From Gillisia hiemivivida (lineage in GTDB: Bacteria; Bacteroidota; Bacteroidia; Flavobacteriales; Flavobacteriaceae), in the NCBI RefSeq assembly GCF_007997295.1, contig NZ_VORY01000002.1, positions 310,001 to 374,000 of the forward strand: a DNA stretch of 64,000 bases. The letters run 5' to 3'. Under the pieces are notes generated by a model, which was not told the origin of the DNA, ran no database searches, and was given only the letters and a program-made list of their open reading frames with translations. A program made the translations under genes and the position numbers. Positions 44,760-53,825 of this stretch are shown here, piece by piece; position 1 is the first letter of the stretch; each line of letters begins with the position of its first letter.

Positions 44760-45977
44760 ATGAGCACTTCAAAAATTACATTTAAAAACAAAGAAGGCAT
44801 AGACCTAAAAGGGAGTATAGAGTTGCCTGAAAATAGAACACCTCATAATTTTGTTTTATTTGCACATTGTTTTACTTGTAATAAAAATTTTTTAGCCGTA
44901 AAAAATATAAGTGAGGCCTTAACTGCAAAAGGATTTGGTATCCTGAGATTCGATTTTACGGGATTAGGAGAAAGTGATGGGGAATTTGCAGATTCTAATT
45001 TTTCTGGAAACGTAGAAGATCTTGTTTCTGCTTCTAGTTATCTAGAAGATAATTACAGAGCTCCTTCCTTATTAATTGGCCATTCGCTTGGTGGCGCAGC
45101 GGTACTGTTTGCCTCAACTTTATTAGATTCGGTAACTGCAGTTGCAACCATTGGAGCACCTTCTCATATTGGACATGTAAAAAATCTATTGAAAAATGAT
45201 GTCGATGATATTCAGAAAAATGGAATCGCAGAAGTAAATATTGGAGGCAGAAACTTCAATATAAAAAAGCAATTTTTAGATGATCTAGAAAACAATGATC
45301 TTCCAGACATTATTTCAAAATTAGAGAAATCCCTATTAATTCTTCACTCTCCCCAAGATACTATCGTAGGAATTAATAATGCCGAAGAAATTTATCTTGC
45401 TGCCAGACATCCTAAAAGTTTTATCTCTCTTGATGGAGCAGATCATTTATTATCCAATAAAATAGATTCAAATTATGTGGGTGATGTTATTGGAACATGG
45501 GCAAATAGATATCTTGATATTCCTGTGGAAACTGAATTAAAGTCCAATTTAAATGTCGTTGCACATTTAGGTCCAGAAGGTTTTACTACACAAATAAAAG
45601 CTGGAAGACACAATCTAATAGCCGATGAACCTGAACATTTAGGAGGGAATAATTTTGGACCTAATCCTTACGAATATGTATCTGCTGGATTAGCCGCATG
45701 TACTTCTATGACCATACAGATGTATGCTAAACGAAAAGGTTGGGTGGTAGATTTTGTAGAAACACAAGTTATTTATGGAAGAGAGCATGCCATTGATTGT
45801 GAAAAATGTGAAGAAGAAGGTACTAAAATAGACACTTTTAAACGGGAACTTATAATTAAAGGAGATTTAGATGAAAAACAACGCAAGCGATTATTAGAGA
45901 TCGCTAATAAATGTCCTGTTCATAAAACACTACATTCGGAAACACAAATTATTACAAGCTTAGTAGATCAAAAATAA
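44760..45977 (+). CDS. Fused alpha/beta hydrolase and OsmC-family protein
   Basis: Residues 1 to about 255 form an alpha/beta hydrolase with the nucleophile elbow LIGHSLGGAA and a likely catalytic histidine in DGADHLLS. Residues from about 262 on form an OsmC/Ohr-like domain with its two redox cysteines in GLAACTSMT and NKCPVHKTL. OsmC-type proteins reduce organic hydroperoxides through these cysteines. The fusion is common in Proteobacteria and Bacteroidota, and its combined function is not known. It may hydrolyse and detoxify peroxidised esters. The following gene is sodC, which fits an oxidative stress theme. Confidence 0.92.
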   Translation: MSTSKITFKNKEGIDLKGSIELPENRTPHNFVLFAHCFTCNKNFLAVKNISEALTAKGFGILRFDFTGLGESDGEFADSNFSGNVEDLVSASSYLEDNYRAPSLLIGHSLGGAAVLFASTLLDSVTAVATIGAPSHIGHVKNLLKNDVDDIQKNGIAEVNIGGRNFNIKKQFLDDLENNDLPDIISKLEKSLLILHSPQDTIVGINNAEEIYLAARHPKSFISLDGADHLLSNKIDSNYVGDVIGTWANRYLDIPVETELKSNLNVVAHLGPEGFTTQIKAGRHNLIADEPEHLGGNNFGPNPYEYVSAGLAACTSMTIQMYAKRKGWVVDFVETQVIYGREHAIDCEKCEEEGTKIDTFKRELIIKGDLDEKQRKRLLEIANKCPVHKTLHSETQIITSLVDQK

Positions 45978-46098
45978 CTAGTTGAAAATTCCTATTTGGA
46001 AAGAAATTATCTGTGTTAAGCAATCCTTAAATCTTTGGAGATTCCTTATTATACAAGTAATTTAGATGAACTCAATGTAAAACCAATCTATATTAATT

Positions 46099-46680
46099 AT
46101 GAAACGTATTAGTTTAACACTTCTATTTTGTGCATCCCTTTTAATTATTGGATGTAAAAATGACAAAAAAGATAATGATGAAAATAAAACTTCCGACACT
46201 GAAATGACTCAGGAAAAAGAAGTTGAAGTGAAAAAAGTAAAAATTACTTTAGAACCAAAAAGTGATAGTAAACTATCTGGGAATGTTGTTTTCACCCAAG
46301 AAAACGGGGAAGTAACTATGACTGCGGTTATCGATGGTTTAGCTGAAGGTATGCATGCAATTCATATTCATGAAAGTGCAGATTGTTCTACAAATGATGG
46401 ATCTTCTGCAGGAGGACACTGGAATCCAACTTTTGAACAACACGGGAAATGGGGTGATGCCTCAGGATATCATAAAGGAGATATAGGGAATTTCAAAGTT
46501 GATGGTAATGGAAATGGAACTATCACTATGACTACAGATAAATGGTGTATTGGTTGTGATGATGATGCTAAGAACATTATTGGAAAAGCAGTAATAGTAC
46601 ATGATGGAGTAGACGATTTCACTTCTCAACCATCTGGTGCAGCCGGGACTAGAGTTGGATGTGGTACTATTAAAATGTAA
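46099..46680 (+). CDS. sodC: Cu/Zn superoxide dismutase, lipoprotein
   Basis: The protein of 193 residues has a lipoprotein signal (LLIIGC), an acidic/lysine linker, and the Cu/Zn SOD beta barrel. Metal-binding histidines are in AIHIHESADCS, AGGHWNP, QHGKWGD and AVIVHDGVDDF. The C-terminal AAGTRVGCGTI has the conserved arginine and the second disulfide cysteine. It removes superoxide at the cell envelope. It lies between an OsmC fusion and an ECF sigma operon and has its own terminator. Confidence 0.93.
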   Translation: MKRISLTLLFCASLLIIGCKNDKKDNDENKTSDTEMTQEKEVEVKKVKITLEPKSDSKLSGNVVFTQENGEVTMTAVIDGLAEGMHAIHIHESADCSTNDGSSAGGHWNPTFEQHGKWGDASGYHKGDIGNFKVDGNGNGTITMTTDKWCIGCDDDAKNIIGKAVIVHDGVDDFTSQPSGAAGTRVGCGTIKM

Positions 46681-46703
46681 TGATTTTTTTAAGATATTAT
46701 AAT

Positions 46704-46730
46704 AAAAGCAACCTTCGGGTTGCTTTTTCT
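46704..46730 (+). terminator. Terminator after sodC
   Basis: AAAAGCAACC and GGTTGCTTTT pair around a TTCG tetraloop, followed by T-rich sequence. Confidence 0.9.
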
Positions 46731-46775
46731 ATTTTAAGAGAATAATTTTCTATTTTTAAGCACAATTTCAATCCT

Positions 46776-47306
46776 ATGCAACAAGATAAGTTAATTGAAG
46801 AGCTTCAAGCTGGCAACCAAAAAGCCTTTGAGCGCATTTATGAACTTTATTCACACAGTACCTATGGTATCATATATAGTATAATAAAAGACACCTCTGT
46901 TTCAGAAGAAATACTGCAGGATGTTTTTATTAAAATATGGAATAATGCTTCGAGCTACAACCCCGATAAAGGCCGATTTTTTACGTGGGTCCTTAATATT
47001 GCAAGGAATGCTTCTATAGATAAAATTAGATCCAAGGATTTTAAAAATAAAAAGCTAAACCTTAAGAGTGATAATTTCGTAGATATATTAGAGTCTAAAA
47101 CTAACTTTTTCGGAACAATCGATGCTATTGGCCTACAAAAATACATTGATGCTCTGGGAGCGACCTGTAAAAGCTTAATAGACTTGCTGTTCTTTAAAGG
47201 CTATACTCAAAAGGAAACCGCAGAAGAACTTCAAATGCCCTTGGGAACAGTAAAGACAAAGAACAAGGTATGTATTGACAAATTACGATCTAAAGTATTA
47301 CAATAA
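46776..47306 (+). CDS. ECF sigma factor (SigK-like)
   Basis: This protein of 176 residues has sigma70 region 2 (AFERIYELYSHSTYG, then VFIKIWNNA and GRFFTWVLNIARNASIDKIR) and region 4 (DLLFFKGYTQKETAEELQMPLGTVKTK). It directs RNA polymerase to a stress regulon when released from its anti-sigma factor. The next gene begins at the last base of its stop codon and encodes an RskA-like anti-sigma factor, so the pair is translationally coupled. The position after sodC and OsmC genes hints at an oxidative stress link, but no direct evidence is in the sequence. Confidence 0.92.
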   Translation: MQQDKLIEELQAGNQKAFERIYELYSHSTYGIIYSIIKDTSVSEEILQDVFIKIWNNASSYNPDKGRFFTWVLNIARNASIDKIRSKDFKNKKLNLKSDNFVDILESKTNFFGTIDAIGLQKYIDALGATCKSLIDLLFFKGYTQKETAEELQMPLGTVKTKNKVCIDKLRSKVLQ

Positions 47307-48097
47307 TGGATATTAATAATTATATATCATCTGGTATTCTTGAGCTATATGTATATGGTGCGCTTTCTGAAACAGAGAGTAGAGAGGTTACCCGAATTTT
47401 AAAACAATACCCCGAAATTGAATCTGAAGTAGATGAAATTGAAGAAGCGCTTATTCATCTATCCGCTGCGGTAGCGCCAGCAGATGCCGAGAATTTAATA
47501 CAGGCTATCAAGCAAAAACTTTCCCATAATCCAAAAATGGTAACAATGGAAAGTCGCAGATCTAATATCCCTATGTATATTGGATGGGCTGCCAGTTTGC
47601 TGTTCTTAATTGGGTTGTTTTTAATGTTCAATAAGAACCAAGAACTTAGAACAGATCTTCAAGCTTTACAAGCAGAGAAAGCACAAATGGAAACTCAAAT
47701 TGCTGAAGCTAGATCTGATGCGGATAAATCTAAAGATCTTCTATCTGTAATAAGAGATAAGGATATTATAAAAGTTCCTTTAGCTGGGCAAGCCGTTGCT
47801 CCAGATGCCTACGCAGCTGCGTATTGGGATAAGAATACAAACATCACCTATATAGATGTGAAAGATCTGCCAGAACCACCAAGAGGAATGGTATATCAAG
47901 TATGGTCTTTACAATTAGAACCATTAACGCCTACAAGTATTGGTATTTTAGATACTTATGAAGAAGACGAAAATAAAATATTCGCTTTGAAGAATATGAA
48001 TCCTTCTGAAGCATTTGGTATTACATTAGAACCTGCTGGTGGAAGTAAAACACCAACCATGGAGCAATTGTATACTTTGGGAGTTGTATCTTCTTAA
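47306..48097 (+). CDS. RskA-like anti-sigma factor
   Basis: This protein of 263 residues has an N-terminal cytoplasmic sigma-binding region, one membrane helix near residues 90-108 (YIGWAASLLFLIGLFLMF), and a periplasmic anti-sigma-K domain (PPRGMVYQVWSLQLEPLTPT to FGITLEPAGGS). It would hold the ECF factor encoded immediately upstream at the membrane until a signal leads to its release. The gene overlaps the sigma gene by one base. A strong terminator follows. Confidence 0.9.
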   Translation: MDINNYISSGILELYVYGALSETESREVTRILKQYPEIESEVDEIEEALIHLSAAVAPADAENLIQAIKQKLSHNPKMVTMESRRSNIPMYIGWAASLLFLIGLFLMFNKNQELRTDLQALQAEKAQMETQIAEARSDADKSKDLLSVIRDKDIIKVPLAGQAVAPDAYAAAYWDKNTNITYIDVKDLPEPPRGMVYQVWSLQLEPLTPTSIGILDTYEEDENKIFALKNMNPSEAFGITLEPAGGSKTPTMEQLYTLGVVSS

Positions 48098-48122
48098 ATA
48101 CATCTCTCTTACTAAATAAATT

Positions 48123-48170
48123 ATCACCTTTAAGGTCACAAAATGTCGTGATCTTAAAGGTGATTTTCTT
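48123..48170 (+). terminator. Terminator after sigma/anti-sigma operon
   Basis: ATCACCTTTA pairs with TAAAGGTGAT, with an inner AGGTCAC/GTGATCT pairing, followed by T-rich sequence. Confidence 0.85.
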
Positions 48171-48171
48171 T

Positions 48172-48413
48172 ATTGCAAATTAGTATTGTCCGGTAAAAAA
48201 ATTCAGGATTTCGGTGAGGTTAGAAGTAACGTGGATTAAGACTGTTTTCAATGTTTAGGAGCTTGCTAGTGGAACACAGAATTATTTTTTCCTTTTTTAA
48301 AAATTTGTACAGATTAAAATATTGATTTTCAATTAGTTGAAATGAAGTCTTACGTCTTGAATCTAGCAGCGCAGCGATCTTATATCTTTTGTCGGACGAC
48401 AATGATTGCAAAT
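48172..48413. mobile_element. 224-bp MITE-like element, copy 1, with 9-bp target duplication
   Basis: The element spans 48181-48404 and is flanked by the perfect 9-bp direct repeat ATTGCAAAT (48172-48180 and 48405-48413). Ends read TAGTATTGTCC and GGACGACAATG, sharing ATTGTC/GACAAT as a short imperfect terminal inverted repeat. A second copy of identical length lies at 61517-61740 with 11 mismatches by my count. The minus strand is open for about 60 codons here, but the other copy is interrupted, so coding is unlikely. No transposase is present, so it would need one in trans. Confidence 0.88.
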
Positions 48414-48684
48414 ATTTACATACCGGTATAAATGCAAAGAGTCTGCTCCGTTAAGAAACAAACTCTTCACTAACCAACCAAAAAAATCAAAAAGAATTAT
48501 TCTGCGAGCAGAATTTAAAATGTAGTAGGGTCACCAATATTTTATTTTAAAGGCAATTCAAATGAATTATTAGCAAAATTACATTCGTTAAGCTACCCGC
48601 AACAACTCTCTTGTATTATACTTACGAGAATAAATAAGCTACGGTTTTAATTTTTGTGATAATTAACATTTGGTTAGTGAAAAA
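48414..48684. other. Gene-free AT-rich region downstream of the LytTR gene
   Basis: No coding sequence is visible. A small hairpin ATTCTGC/GCAGAAT at 48499-48514 is followed on the minus strand by a T-rich stretch and may end the LytTR operon. Confidence 0.4.
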
Positions 48685-49440
48685 TCATCCCAACCATTCC
48701 TTAAAGAGTTTCACTCGTTCCCTACTTACAATTAACTGATGCTTATTAAAACAATCCAGTTTTACTTCTAAACGTAAATTGGAATAACTTATAATATCTT
48801 TGATAGCATTAAGGTTTACGATAAATTTCCTGCTAATCTTAAAGAATTTCTCGGGGTCTAGATCTTTCTCTAATTTTTCTAAGCTAAGATCTAATAAATA
48901 ACTTCTATCAGAATTTGTGTGTAAGTAAGTACCCTTATTTTCTGAATAAAAACAACAAACATCATTTACTTCAAAAATCTTTAAGTGTTGTCCTACCTGA
49001 ATAGTAAATCTTTTTTTATATTCCCTTTGGTTAGATCGCTGAAACATTTTATGAATGTCTTCTGCTTTTATATAGCCAGAATCTTTCTCAACTCTATTAG
49101 AACGAAATTTATCTACTGCCTCCTTCAACTCTTCATCATCTATTGGTTTCAATAAATAATCTACACTATTCAATTTGAAGGCTTTCAGCGCATATTCATC
49201 ATAAGCAGTAGTAAATATAATGGCGCTTTTAATTTCAACATTCTCGAAGATCTCAAAAGACAAACCATCACTTAGTTGAATATCTAAAAAAATAAGTTCT
49301 GGATGCTCATTGTTCTTAAACCATTCTACAGCTTCAGTTACACTATGTAACATACTTACAACTTCCAGATCTAAACCATTCAGCATCCTGTTAAGTCTTC
49401 TCGCAGACGGTTTTTCGTCTTCTATAATTACTGCTTGCAT
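48685..49440 (-). CDS. LytTR-family response regulator
   Basis: This protein of 251 residues has a receiver domain with the acidic pocket (IIEDEKPSARRLN) and the phospho-acceptor aspartate in LIFLDIQLSDGL, the threonine in FTTAYDEYALKAF and the lysine in YLLKPIDDEEL. A LytTR DNA-binding domain follows (FTIQVGQHLKIFEVNDVCCF to LIVSRERVKLFKEWLG). It would act on DNA after phosphotransfer from the LytS-like kinase encoded two genes upstream in the same operon. Target genes are not apparent here. Confidence 0.93.
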   Translation of the reverse strand: MQAVIIEDEKPSARRLNRMLNGLDLEVVSMLHSVTEAVEWFKNNEHPELIFLDIQLSDGLSFEIFENVEIKSAIIFTTAYDEYALKAFKLNSVDYLLKPIDDEELKEAVDKFRSNRVEKDSGYIKAEDIHKMFQRSNQREYKKRFTIQVGQHLKIFEVNDVCCFYSENKGTYLHTNSDRSYLLDLSLEKLEKDLDPEKFFKISRKFIVNLNAIKDIISYSNLRLEVKLDCFNKHQLIVSRERVKLFKEWLG

Positions 49441-49456
49441 TCAACTAATTTTAGTA

Positions 49457-49750
49457 CTATTCCCATCTTTGTTTGTCCTCTTCCTTCATAAAAGATTTTA
49501 TCTTTCTTTCTTCCCAATCTTTGTTGAACATAGGATTTATCTGATACGCTTTTAATGCGTCAAATATCAACCCTATCCCCCATCCGCCGAGAACCCATAA
49601 AAACCAAGGATTTTCCCATTGATTGGAATAGTAATTCACTCCTGCAAGAAGGATGTTAATTACAATATAGCTAAGAAGATGGTTGTAGAATTTTTTCAAT
49701 TCTTCTACTCGCTCTTTTGCTCTTTGATAATTATTCTCTGAATTTTTCAT
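49457..49750 (-). CDS. 2TM-domain protein
   Basis: This small membrane protein of 97 residues has the Bacteroidota 2TM domain: a coiled N-terminus, one helix (LLSYIVINILLAGVNYY), a second (FLWVLGGWGIGLIFDAL) and the conserved tail FNKDWEERKIKSFM. The same domain is fused to the C-terminus of the neighbouring histidine kinase. It lies between the kinase and regulator genes with tight spacing, so it is probably an interaction partner of this signalling system. Confidence 0.85.
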   Translation of the reverse strand: MKNSENNYQRAKERVEELKKFYNHLLSYIVINILLAGVNYYSNQWENPWFLWVLGGWGIGLIFDALKAYQINPMFNKDWEERKIKSFMKEEDKQRWE

Positions 49751-49752
49751 CT

Positions 49753-51081
49753 TTAATATTTATTACGTTCCATAAATTCTTTAATTTTCTTATCCTCCCA
49801 ATCCTTCCCAAGTAAAGGATTATAGCCAAATACTTCCATGCCATGAAAAAGCACCCCTATCCCCCACCCAATTGCAGGAAAGAAAACCCAAGGAAAATCA
49901 CTTGTAAGCAAATTAAAAATTGCTAAGGCTGGAATAATTACACAATAAGAAGTTAAGTTACCATAGAAACCTTTTAGTTTTGCAACTTTTTCTTTTGCAT
50001 TTAAGTAGCTTTTATTTTTATCCCATTCTATTTCTCTTTCCATAACACTTGTTTTTTTAGTTAGTAATGGCAATCTTACTTCGAAAAAATTTTCAGATTT
50101 ATTTATTTGCACCTTTCTATTAGTTAACAGACCATACCTTTGCTGAATATTGAACAAGCCAACCTTACTGCCTTTTTCTAATATATCTTTTTTCTGAAGG
50201 TTGTTTTTTACCACCAATTCATCCTTATCTTCAAAAATCTCTATGTGTAAAGGCTGTTGCGGAGATACTTTGTTGTGCTTAACTGCATTTTCCAGTAATA
50301 ATTGAAGCGATAGAGGAACTACTTTAGCTTCCGCTAAATTTAGCTTTAATGGAATAATACAATTAATCCCGTCTTCAAATCTCATTTTGAGGAGAGTTAT
50401 ATAAGTTTTCGCGAATTTTATTTCTTCAGAAAGTTCCACCAGATCTTTATTCTTTTGCTCCAGTACATACCTATATGTTTTGGATAAAGAAGTGGTGAAT
50501 TTTTGAGCAGCACTTGGATTTTCTTCGATTAGAGAAGTCAGAACATTTAAACTATTAAATAGAAAGTGTGGATCTAATTGATTCTTCAACGCATCAAATT
50601 TTGCTGAAGCAGTTCCGGCAATTATTTTTTGTTCAGCAACTCTACCCTCCTGTAAAGCTTTGTAAAAATAAAATAGGTGAAAACTAAGAGAAACAATAGC
50701 AGTAAAAAGTAATGGAAATAAATAATTTCCTATACGCTCTTTTGCTAAAAATTCATCTAAACTATATATCTTCTCAAAATAAACTATGTGTATCATTCGA
50801 CATATAAAAAAAGTCATTATGGTCAAGACTATACTCCCAGTAACCCCAATTACAACTCTTTGCACTCCCTTTCCTTCCCAATTAATTCTTTTATTCATAA
50901 CATGAAAGAAAAGACCATTTACGCTAGTAAGAACAAAACTGTAGAAAAAGTAAATCCCAAAATTAGAGAAGCTCAACAGACCTTCTAAAGAAGTGGACTT
51001 ACTAAATATAATATCTATGAAGATTATTATAACAGTGATTATTACACTTATCTTAATTAGTCTGTAAATTAACTTATACAT
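49753..51081 (-). CDS. LytS-like sensor histidine kinase with C-terminal 2TM domain
   Basis: I prefer the ATG at 51081. The frame extends to a GTG at 51105 that adds eight residues. The protein has four or so N-terminal membrane helices without a large sensor domain. A His_kinase domain follows with the phosphorylated histidine in KNQLDPHFLFNSLNVLTSLI, then an ATPase region (LLLENAVKHNK, then VGLFNIQQRYG). Unusually, it ends in a complete 2TM domain (KEKVAKLKGFYGNLTSY to LLGKDWEDKKIKEFM) that resembles the separate 2TM protein encoded next. This adds two membrane helices after the kinase domain. The signal sensed is unknown. Confidence 0.9.
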   Translation of the reverse strand: MYKLIYRLIKISVIITVIIIFIDIIFSKSTSLEGLLSFSNFGIYFFYSFVLTSVNGLFFHVMNKRINWEGKGVQRVVIGVTGSIVLTIMTFFICRMIHIVYFEKIYSLDEFLAKERIGNYLFPLLFTAIVSLSFHLFYFYKALQEGRVAEQKIIAGTASAKFDALKNQLDPHFLFNSLNVLTSLIEENPSAAQKFTTSLSKTYRYVLEQKNKDLVELSEEIKFAKTYITLLKMRFEDGINCIIPLKLNLAEAKVVPLSLQLLLENAVKHNKVSPQQPLHIEIFEDKDELVVKNNLQKKDILEKGSKVGLFNIQQRYGLLTNRKVQINKSENFFEVRLPLLTKKTSVMEREIEWDKNKSYLNAKEKVAKLKGFYGNLTSYCVIIPALAIFNLLTSDFPWVFFPAIGWGIGVLFHGMEVFGYNPLLGKDWEDKKIKEFMERNKY

Positions 51082-51288
51082 CGTTATGTTATTATCTTTT
51101 ATCACAATTCAAATATCTTTAATAGTATGCTTAGCATAAATATTTATGAACCGAACTGTGAAAATTTTAGGTTGAACTGTATAAAATCTTATCGAGACCT
51201 TAATTCATAGCGCTATTATTTTGTCTTTTAAATAATTCTTAACACTTTAATTTATATCTTCAATATCTAAAACAATCTAACCTAAATT

Positions 51289-51723
51289 ATGAATATTTTT
51301 GAAGCTTTACGTCAGGAACATGAAATCCAAAGAGATCTGGTAAAAAAACTTGTATCCACTCACGGAGATACTCAGGAAAGAAAGAAAATTTATGAGCAAT
51401 TAAAACACGAGTTGAAGATACATGCAGATGCAGAAGAAAGACATTTTTATGTCCCCTTAATACAAAAAGATCTTACTCAAGAAAAAGCCAGACATAGTGT
51501 TGCAGAACACCACGAAATGGATGAGCTAATGGAACAACTGGATGATACAGAAATGAGTGCTTCTAATTGGTTAAAAATAGCAAAAGATCTTGAACATAAG
51601 GTTACCCACCACCTGGATGAAGAAGAGCATGAAGTTTTCCAGATGGCCGGAAAAGCACTTACAGAGAAACAAAAGATCTCATTAGCGTCAGATTATAACA
51701 AAGAGATCACGAAAACTAGATAA
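51289..51723 (+). CDS. Hemerythrin HHE-domain protein
   Basis: This protein of 144 residues is a four-helix bundle with the iron-ligand pattern of HHE-domain hemerythrins: EALRQEHEIQRDLV, HADAEERHFYVPLI, AEHHEMDELMEQL and KVTHHLDEEEHEVF. Such proteins bind a di-iron centre and sense or store oxygen or protect against oxidative or nitrosative damage. It is a single-gene unit with its own terminator. Confidence 0.92.
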   Translation: MNIFEALRQEHEIQRDLVKKLVSTHGDTQERKKIYEQLKHELKIHADAEERHFYVPLIQKDLTQEKARHSVAEHHEMDELMEQLDDTEMSASNWLKIAKDLEHKVTHHLDEEEHEVFQMAGKALTEKQKISLASDYNKEITKTR

Positions 51724-51747
51724 TTTCGAAATTTTTACTAAAATATA

Positions 51748-51780
51748 AATCCGCTTCAGTTCAAATTGAAGCGGATTTTC
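51748..51780 (+). terminator. Terminator after hemerythrin gene
   Basis: AATCCGCTTCA and TGAAGCGGATT form an 11-bp stem with an eight-base loop, then T-rich sequence. It may serve the convergent NDH-2 gene as well. Confidence 0.88.
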
Positions 51781-51837
51781 TATTTGTATCAAGATCCAAA
51801 GATTCTTGGCAAACTGAAATTTCTTCAGAAATAAAGA

Positions 51838-53142
51838 TTATAAGGCTTTATCTGATTTAGATTGCTTTTGATTTTCTTTAAAAGGTCTAATAATTAATCT
51901 GGCCGCCTTATCATAATTCACATAATTGTAAACCCAGTTAAAAAAAGTAACCAATCTGTTTCTAAAACCAATTAGAAACCAAAGGTGCACAAACATCCAT
52001 ATAAACCAGGCAAAGAATCCTCCAAAATTGAACTTTCCGAGATCTACTACTGCTCTATTTCTTCCAACCGTAGCCATTGTGCCTTTATCGAAATAATCAA
52101 AAGGTTCGAGACTTTTATTATCTAAAATATTACGAATGTTTTTAGCAAGGTGCTTTCCTTGTTGAATAGCAGGCTGGGCAACCATTGGATGTCCTTTTGG
52201 ATACTCTTCACTTTCCATGACAGCAATATCTCCAATCGCAAAAATAGTATCGTAGCCTTTAATTTGGTTAAAACGATTTACTTCGTACCTATTCGCTTTT
52301 TCTATAAGAGCTGATGCATTTAAGCCTTGCACAGGAGCACCTGTAACACCTGCACTCCAAATAAATGTATGAGTTTCAAAATTTTTAGATGTATTAGTAA
52401 GAACAAGATCCCCATCATAAGATTTTACCTGTGTATTTAAATGAAGTTGTACACCTAATTCTTCAAGAAATTTAGCTGCTTTTCTTGAAGAACTCTCACT
52501 CATGGGTGGTAATACTCTATCCATTCCTTCTACGAGATGAATTTCCATTTCCGAAGGATCAAGATCTGGATAATCTTTAGCAACTATATGATTTCTTAAT
52601 TCTGCAATTGCTCCACTTAGCTCTACCCCTGTAGGACCAGCGCCGGCAATCACAAAATTTAAAAGTGCTTTTCTTTCTTTAGGATCTTTAGTAATTACTG
52701 CCTGTTCTAAATTCTCTAAAATAAGACTTCTTATGTTCAAGGCATGCGGAACAGTTTTCATCCACATTCCATTTCGCTCTATAGTATCGTTCCCGAAGAA
52801 ATTAGTTCTAGAACCAGTGGCAATCACCAGATAGTCATAAGTAAGTTCTCCAATATTAGATTCAATTATTTTTTTATCAGGATCTATTTTAGTGACTTCA
52901 GCCATTCTAAAATAACCACGGTCGCTGTCTCTAATTATTTTTCTTAAGGGATAGGCTATAGAATCTGGTTCTAATCCAGATGTTGATACTTGGTATAAAA
53001 GAGGCTGGAAAGTATGATAATTATGCTTGTCTATTAATATAGTTTGAACCTTTAGTTTAAGTAACTTTTTAGCTAAGGAAATTCCTCCAAATCCTCCTCC
53101 TATAATTGCAACACGTGGTAAATTGGTCTTAGGTATATTCAT
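51838..53142 (-). CDS. ndh: Type II NADH dehydrogenase (NDH-2)
   Basis: This flavoprotein of 434 residues has two dinucleotide-binding motifs (VAIIGGGFGGISLAKKL for FAD and FVIAGAGPTGVELSGAIAEL for NADH), plus TFIWSAGVTGAP and IFAIGDIAVM. The C-terminal hydrophobic and basic region (FFAWFIWMFVHLWFLIG) should anchor it to the inner membrane. It passes electrons from NADH to quinone without pumping protons. No neighbouring gene shares its strand closely, so it is probably transcribed alone. Confidence 0.93.
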   Translation of the reverse strand: MNIPKTNLPRVAIIGGGFGGISLAKKLLKLKVQTILIDKHNYHTFQPLLYQVSTSGLEPDSIAYPLRKIIRDSDRGYFRMAEVTKIDPDKKIIESNIGELTYDYLVIATGSRTNFFGNDTIERNGMWMKTVPHALNIRSLILENLEQAVITKDPKERKALLNFVIAGAGPTGVELSGAIAELRNHIVAKDYPDLDPSEMEIHLVEGMDRVLPPMSESSSRKAAKFLEELGVQLHLNTQVKSYDGDLVLTNTSKNFETHTFIWSAGVTGAPVQGLNASALIEKANRYEVNRFNQIKGYDTIFAIGDIAVMESEEYPKGHPMVAQPAIQQGKHLAKNIRNILDNKSLEPFDYFDKGTMATVGRNRAVVDLGKFNFGGFFAWFIWMFVHLWFLIGFRNRLVTFFNWVYNYVNYDKAARLIIRPFKENQKQSKSDKAL

Positions 53143-53327
53143 TTTTCAAACTATTATTTATTTTATTGTATAAATATATAATAAGGTAAACTATTATTCA
53201 CCAATTTATATATCTTCGAAAATAAGAATAATTTAGCTTTTATATAAAAAGCAAGCAGTTTAGATTTTACCCTACTAGATGTAACACTGTACAGTATTCA
53301 AAGACTAACAATTTGTAAATAGTATCT

Positions 53328-53822
53328 GTGGAGAAAGAATTAGAACATCAGTTTGTAACAAATCTGGAGAGAGACCAGAACATTGTTCACAAAATCTGTA
53401 GGATTTATACCAATGACCAGGCTTCCCATAACGATCTATTTCAAGAAATAACGATTCAACTCTGGAAGGCATATCCAAAATTTAGAGGAGATGCAAAATT
53501 TAGTACGTGGATGTATCGGGTGGCTTTGAACACCGCCATCACTTTATATCGTAAGAAAAAACGTGGAATTCAGACTCAAGACTACGATTCTGTACAATTT
53601 AGAATTAAAGTAGATGAATATGATGATGAAACCGAGCAACGTTTGTCACTAATGTACAATGCAGTAAAAGAATTAAATGATATAGATAAAGCCTTAGTAT
53701 TTCTATATCTAGAAGACAAAAATTATAAAGAAATCTCTGAAACAATGGGTATTAGTGAGGTGAATGCACGAGTGAAGATGAATAGAGTGAAAACTAAATT
53801 AAAAAAAATATTAAATCCGTAA
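53328..53822 (+). CDS. ECF sigma factor
   Basis: This protein of 164 residues, starting at a GTG, has region 2 (DLFQEITIQLWKAYPKFRG, then FSTWMYRVALNTAITLYRK) and region 4 (YLEDKNYKEISETMGISEVNARVKMNRVK). It is followed after three bases by a membrane protein gene, a pair that is common in Flavobacteriia. The partner probably restrains it. The regulon is unknown. Confidence 0.9.
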   Translation: MEKELEHQFVTNLERDQNIVHKICRIYTNDQASHNDLFQEITIQLWKAYPKFRGDAKFSTWMYRVALNTAITLYRKKKRGIQTQDYDSVQFRIKVDEYDDETEQRLSLMYNAVKELNDIDKALVFLYLEDKNYKEISETMGISEVNARVKMNRVKTKLKKILNP

Positions 53823-53825
53823 AGT

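Noticed and set aside
46776-48097. ECF sigma/anti-sigma pair as regulator of the SusCD locus
   Set aside because: SusC lacks the N-terminal signalling domain needed for transport-coupled sigma control, and the anti-sigma factor is RskA-like, not FecR-like.
48220-48411. Open frame of about 60 codons on the minus strand of MITE copy 1
   Set aside because: It starts at a TTG in the target duplication, and the other copy has a stop after about 38 codons with amino acid changes not suggesting selection.
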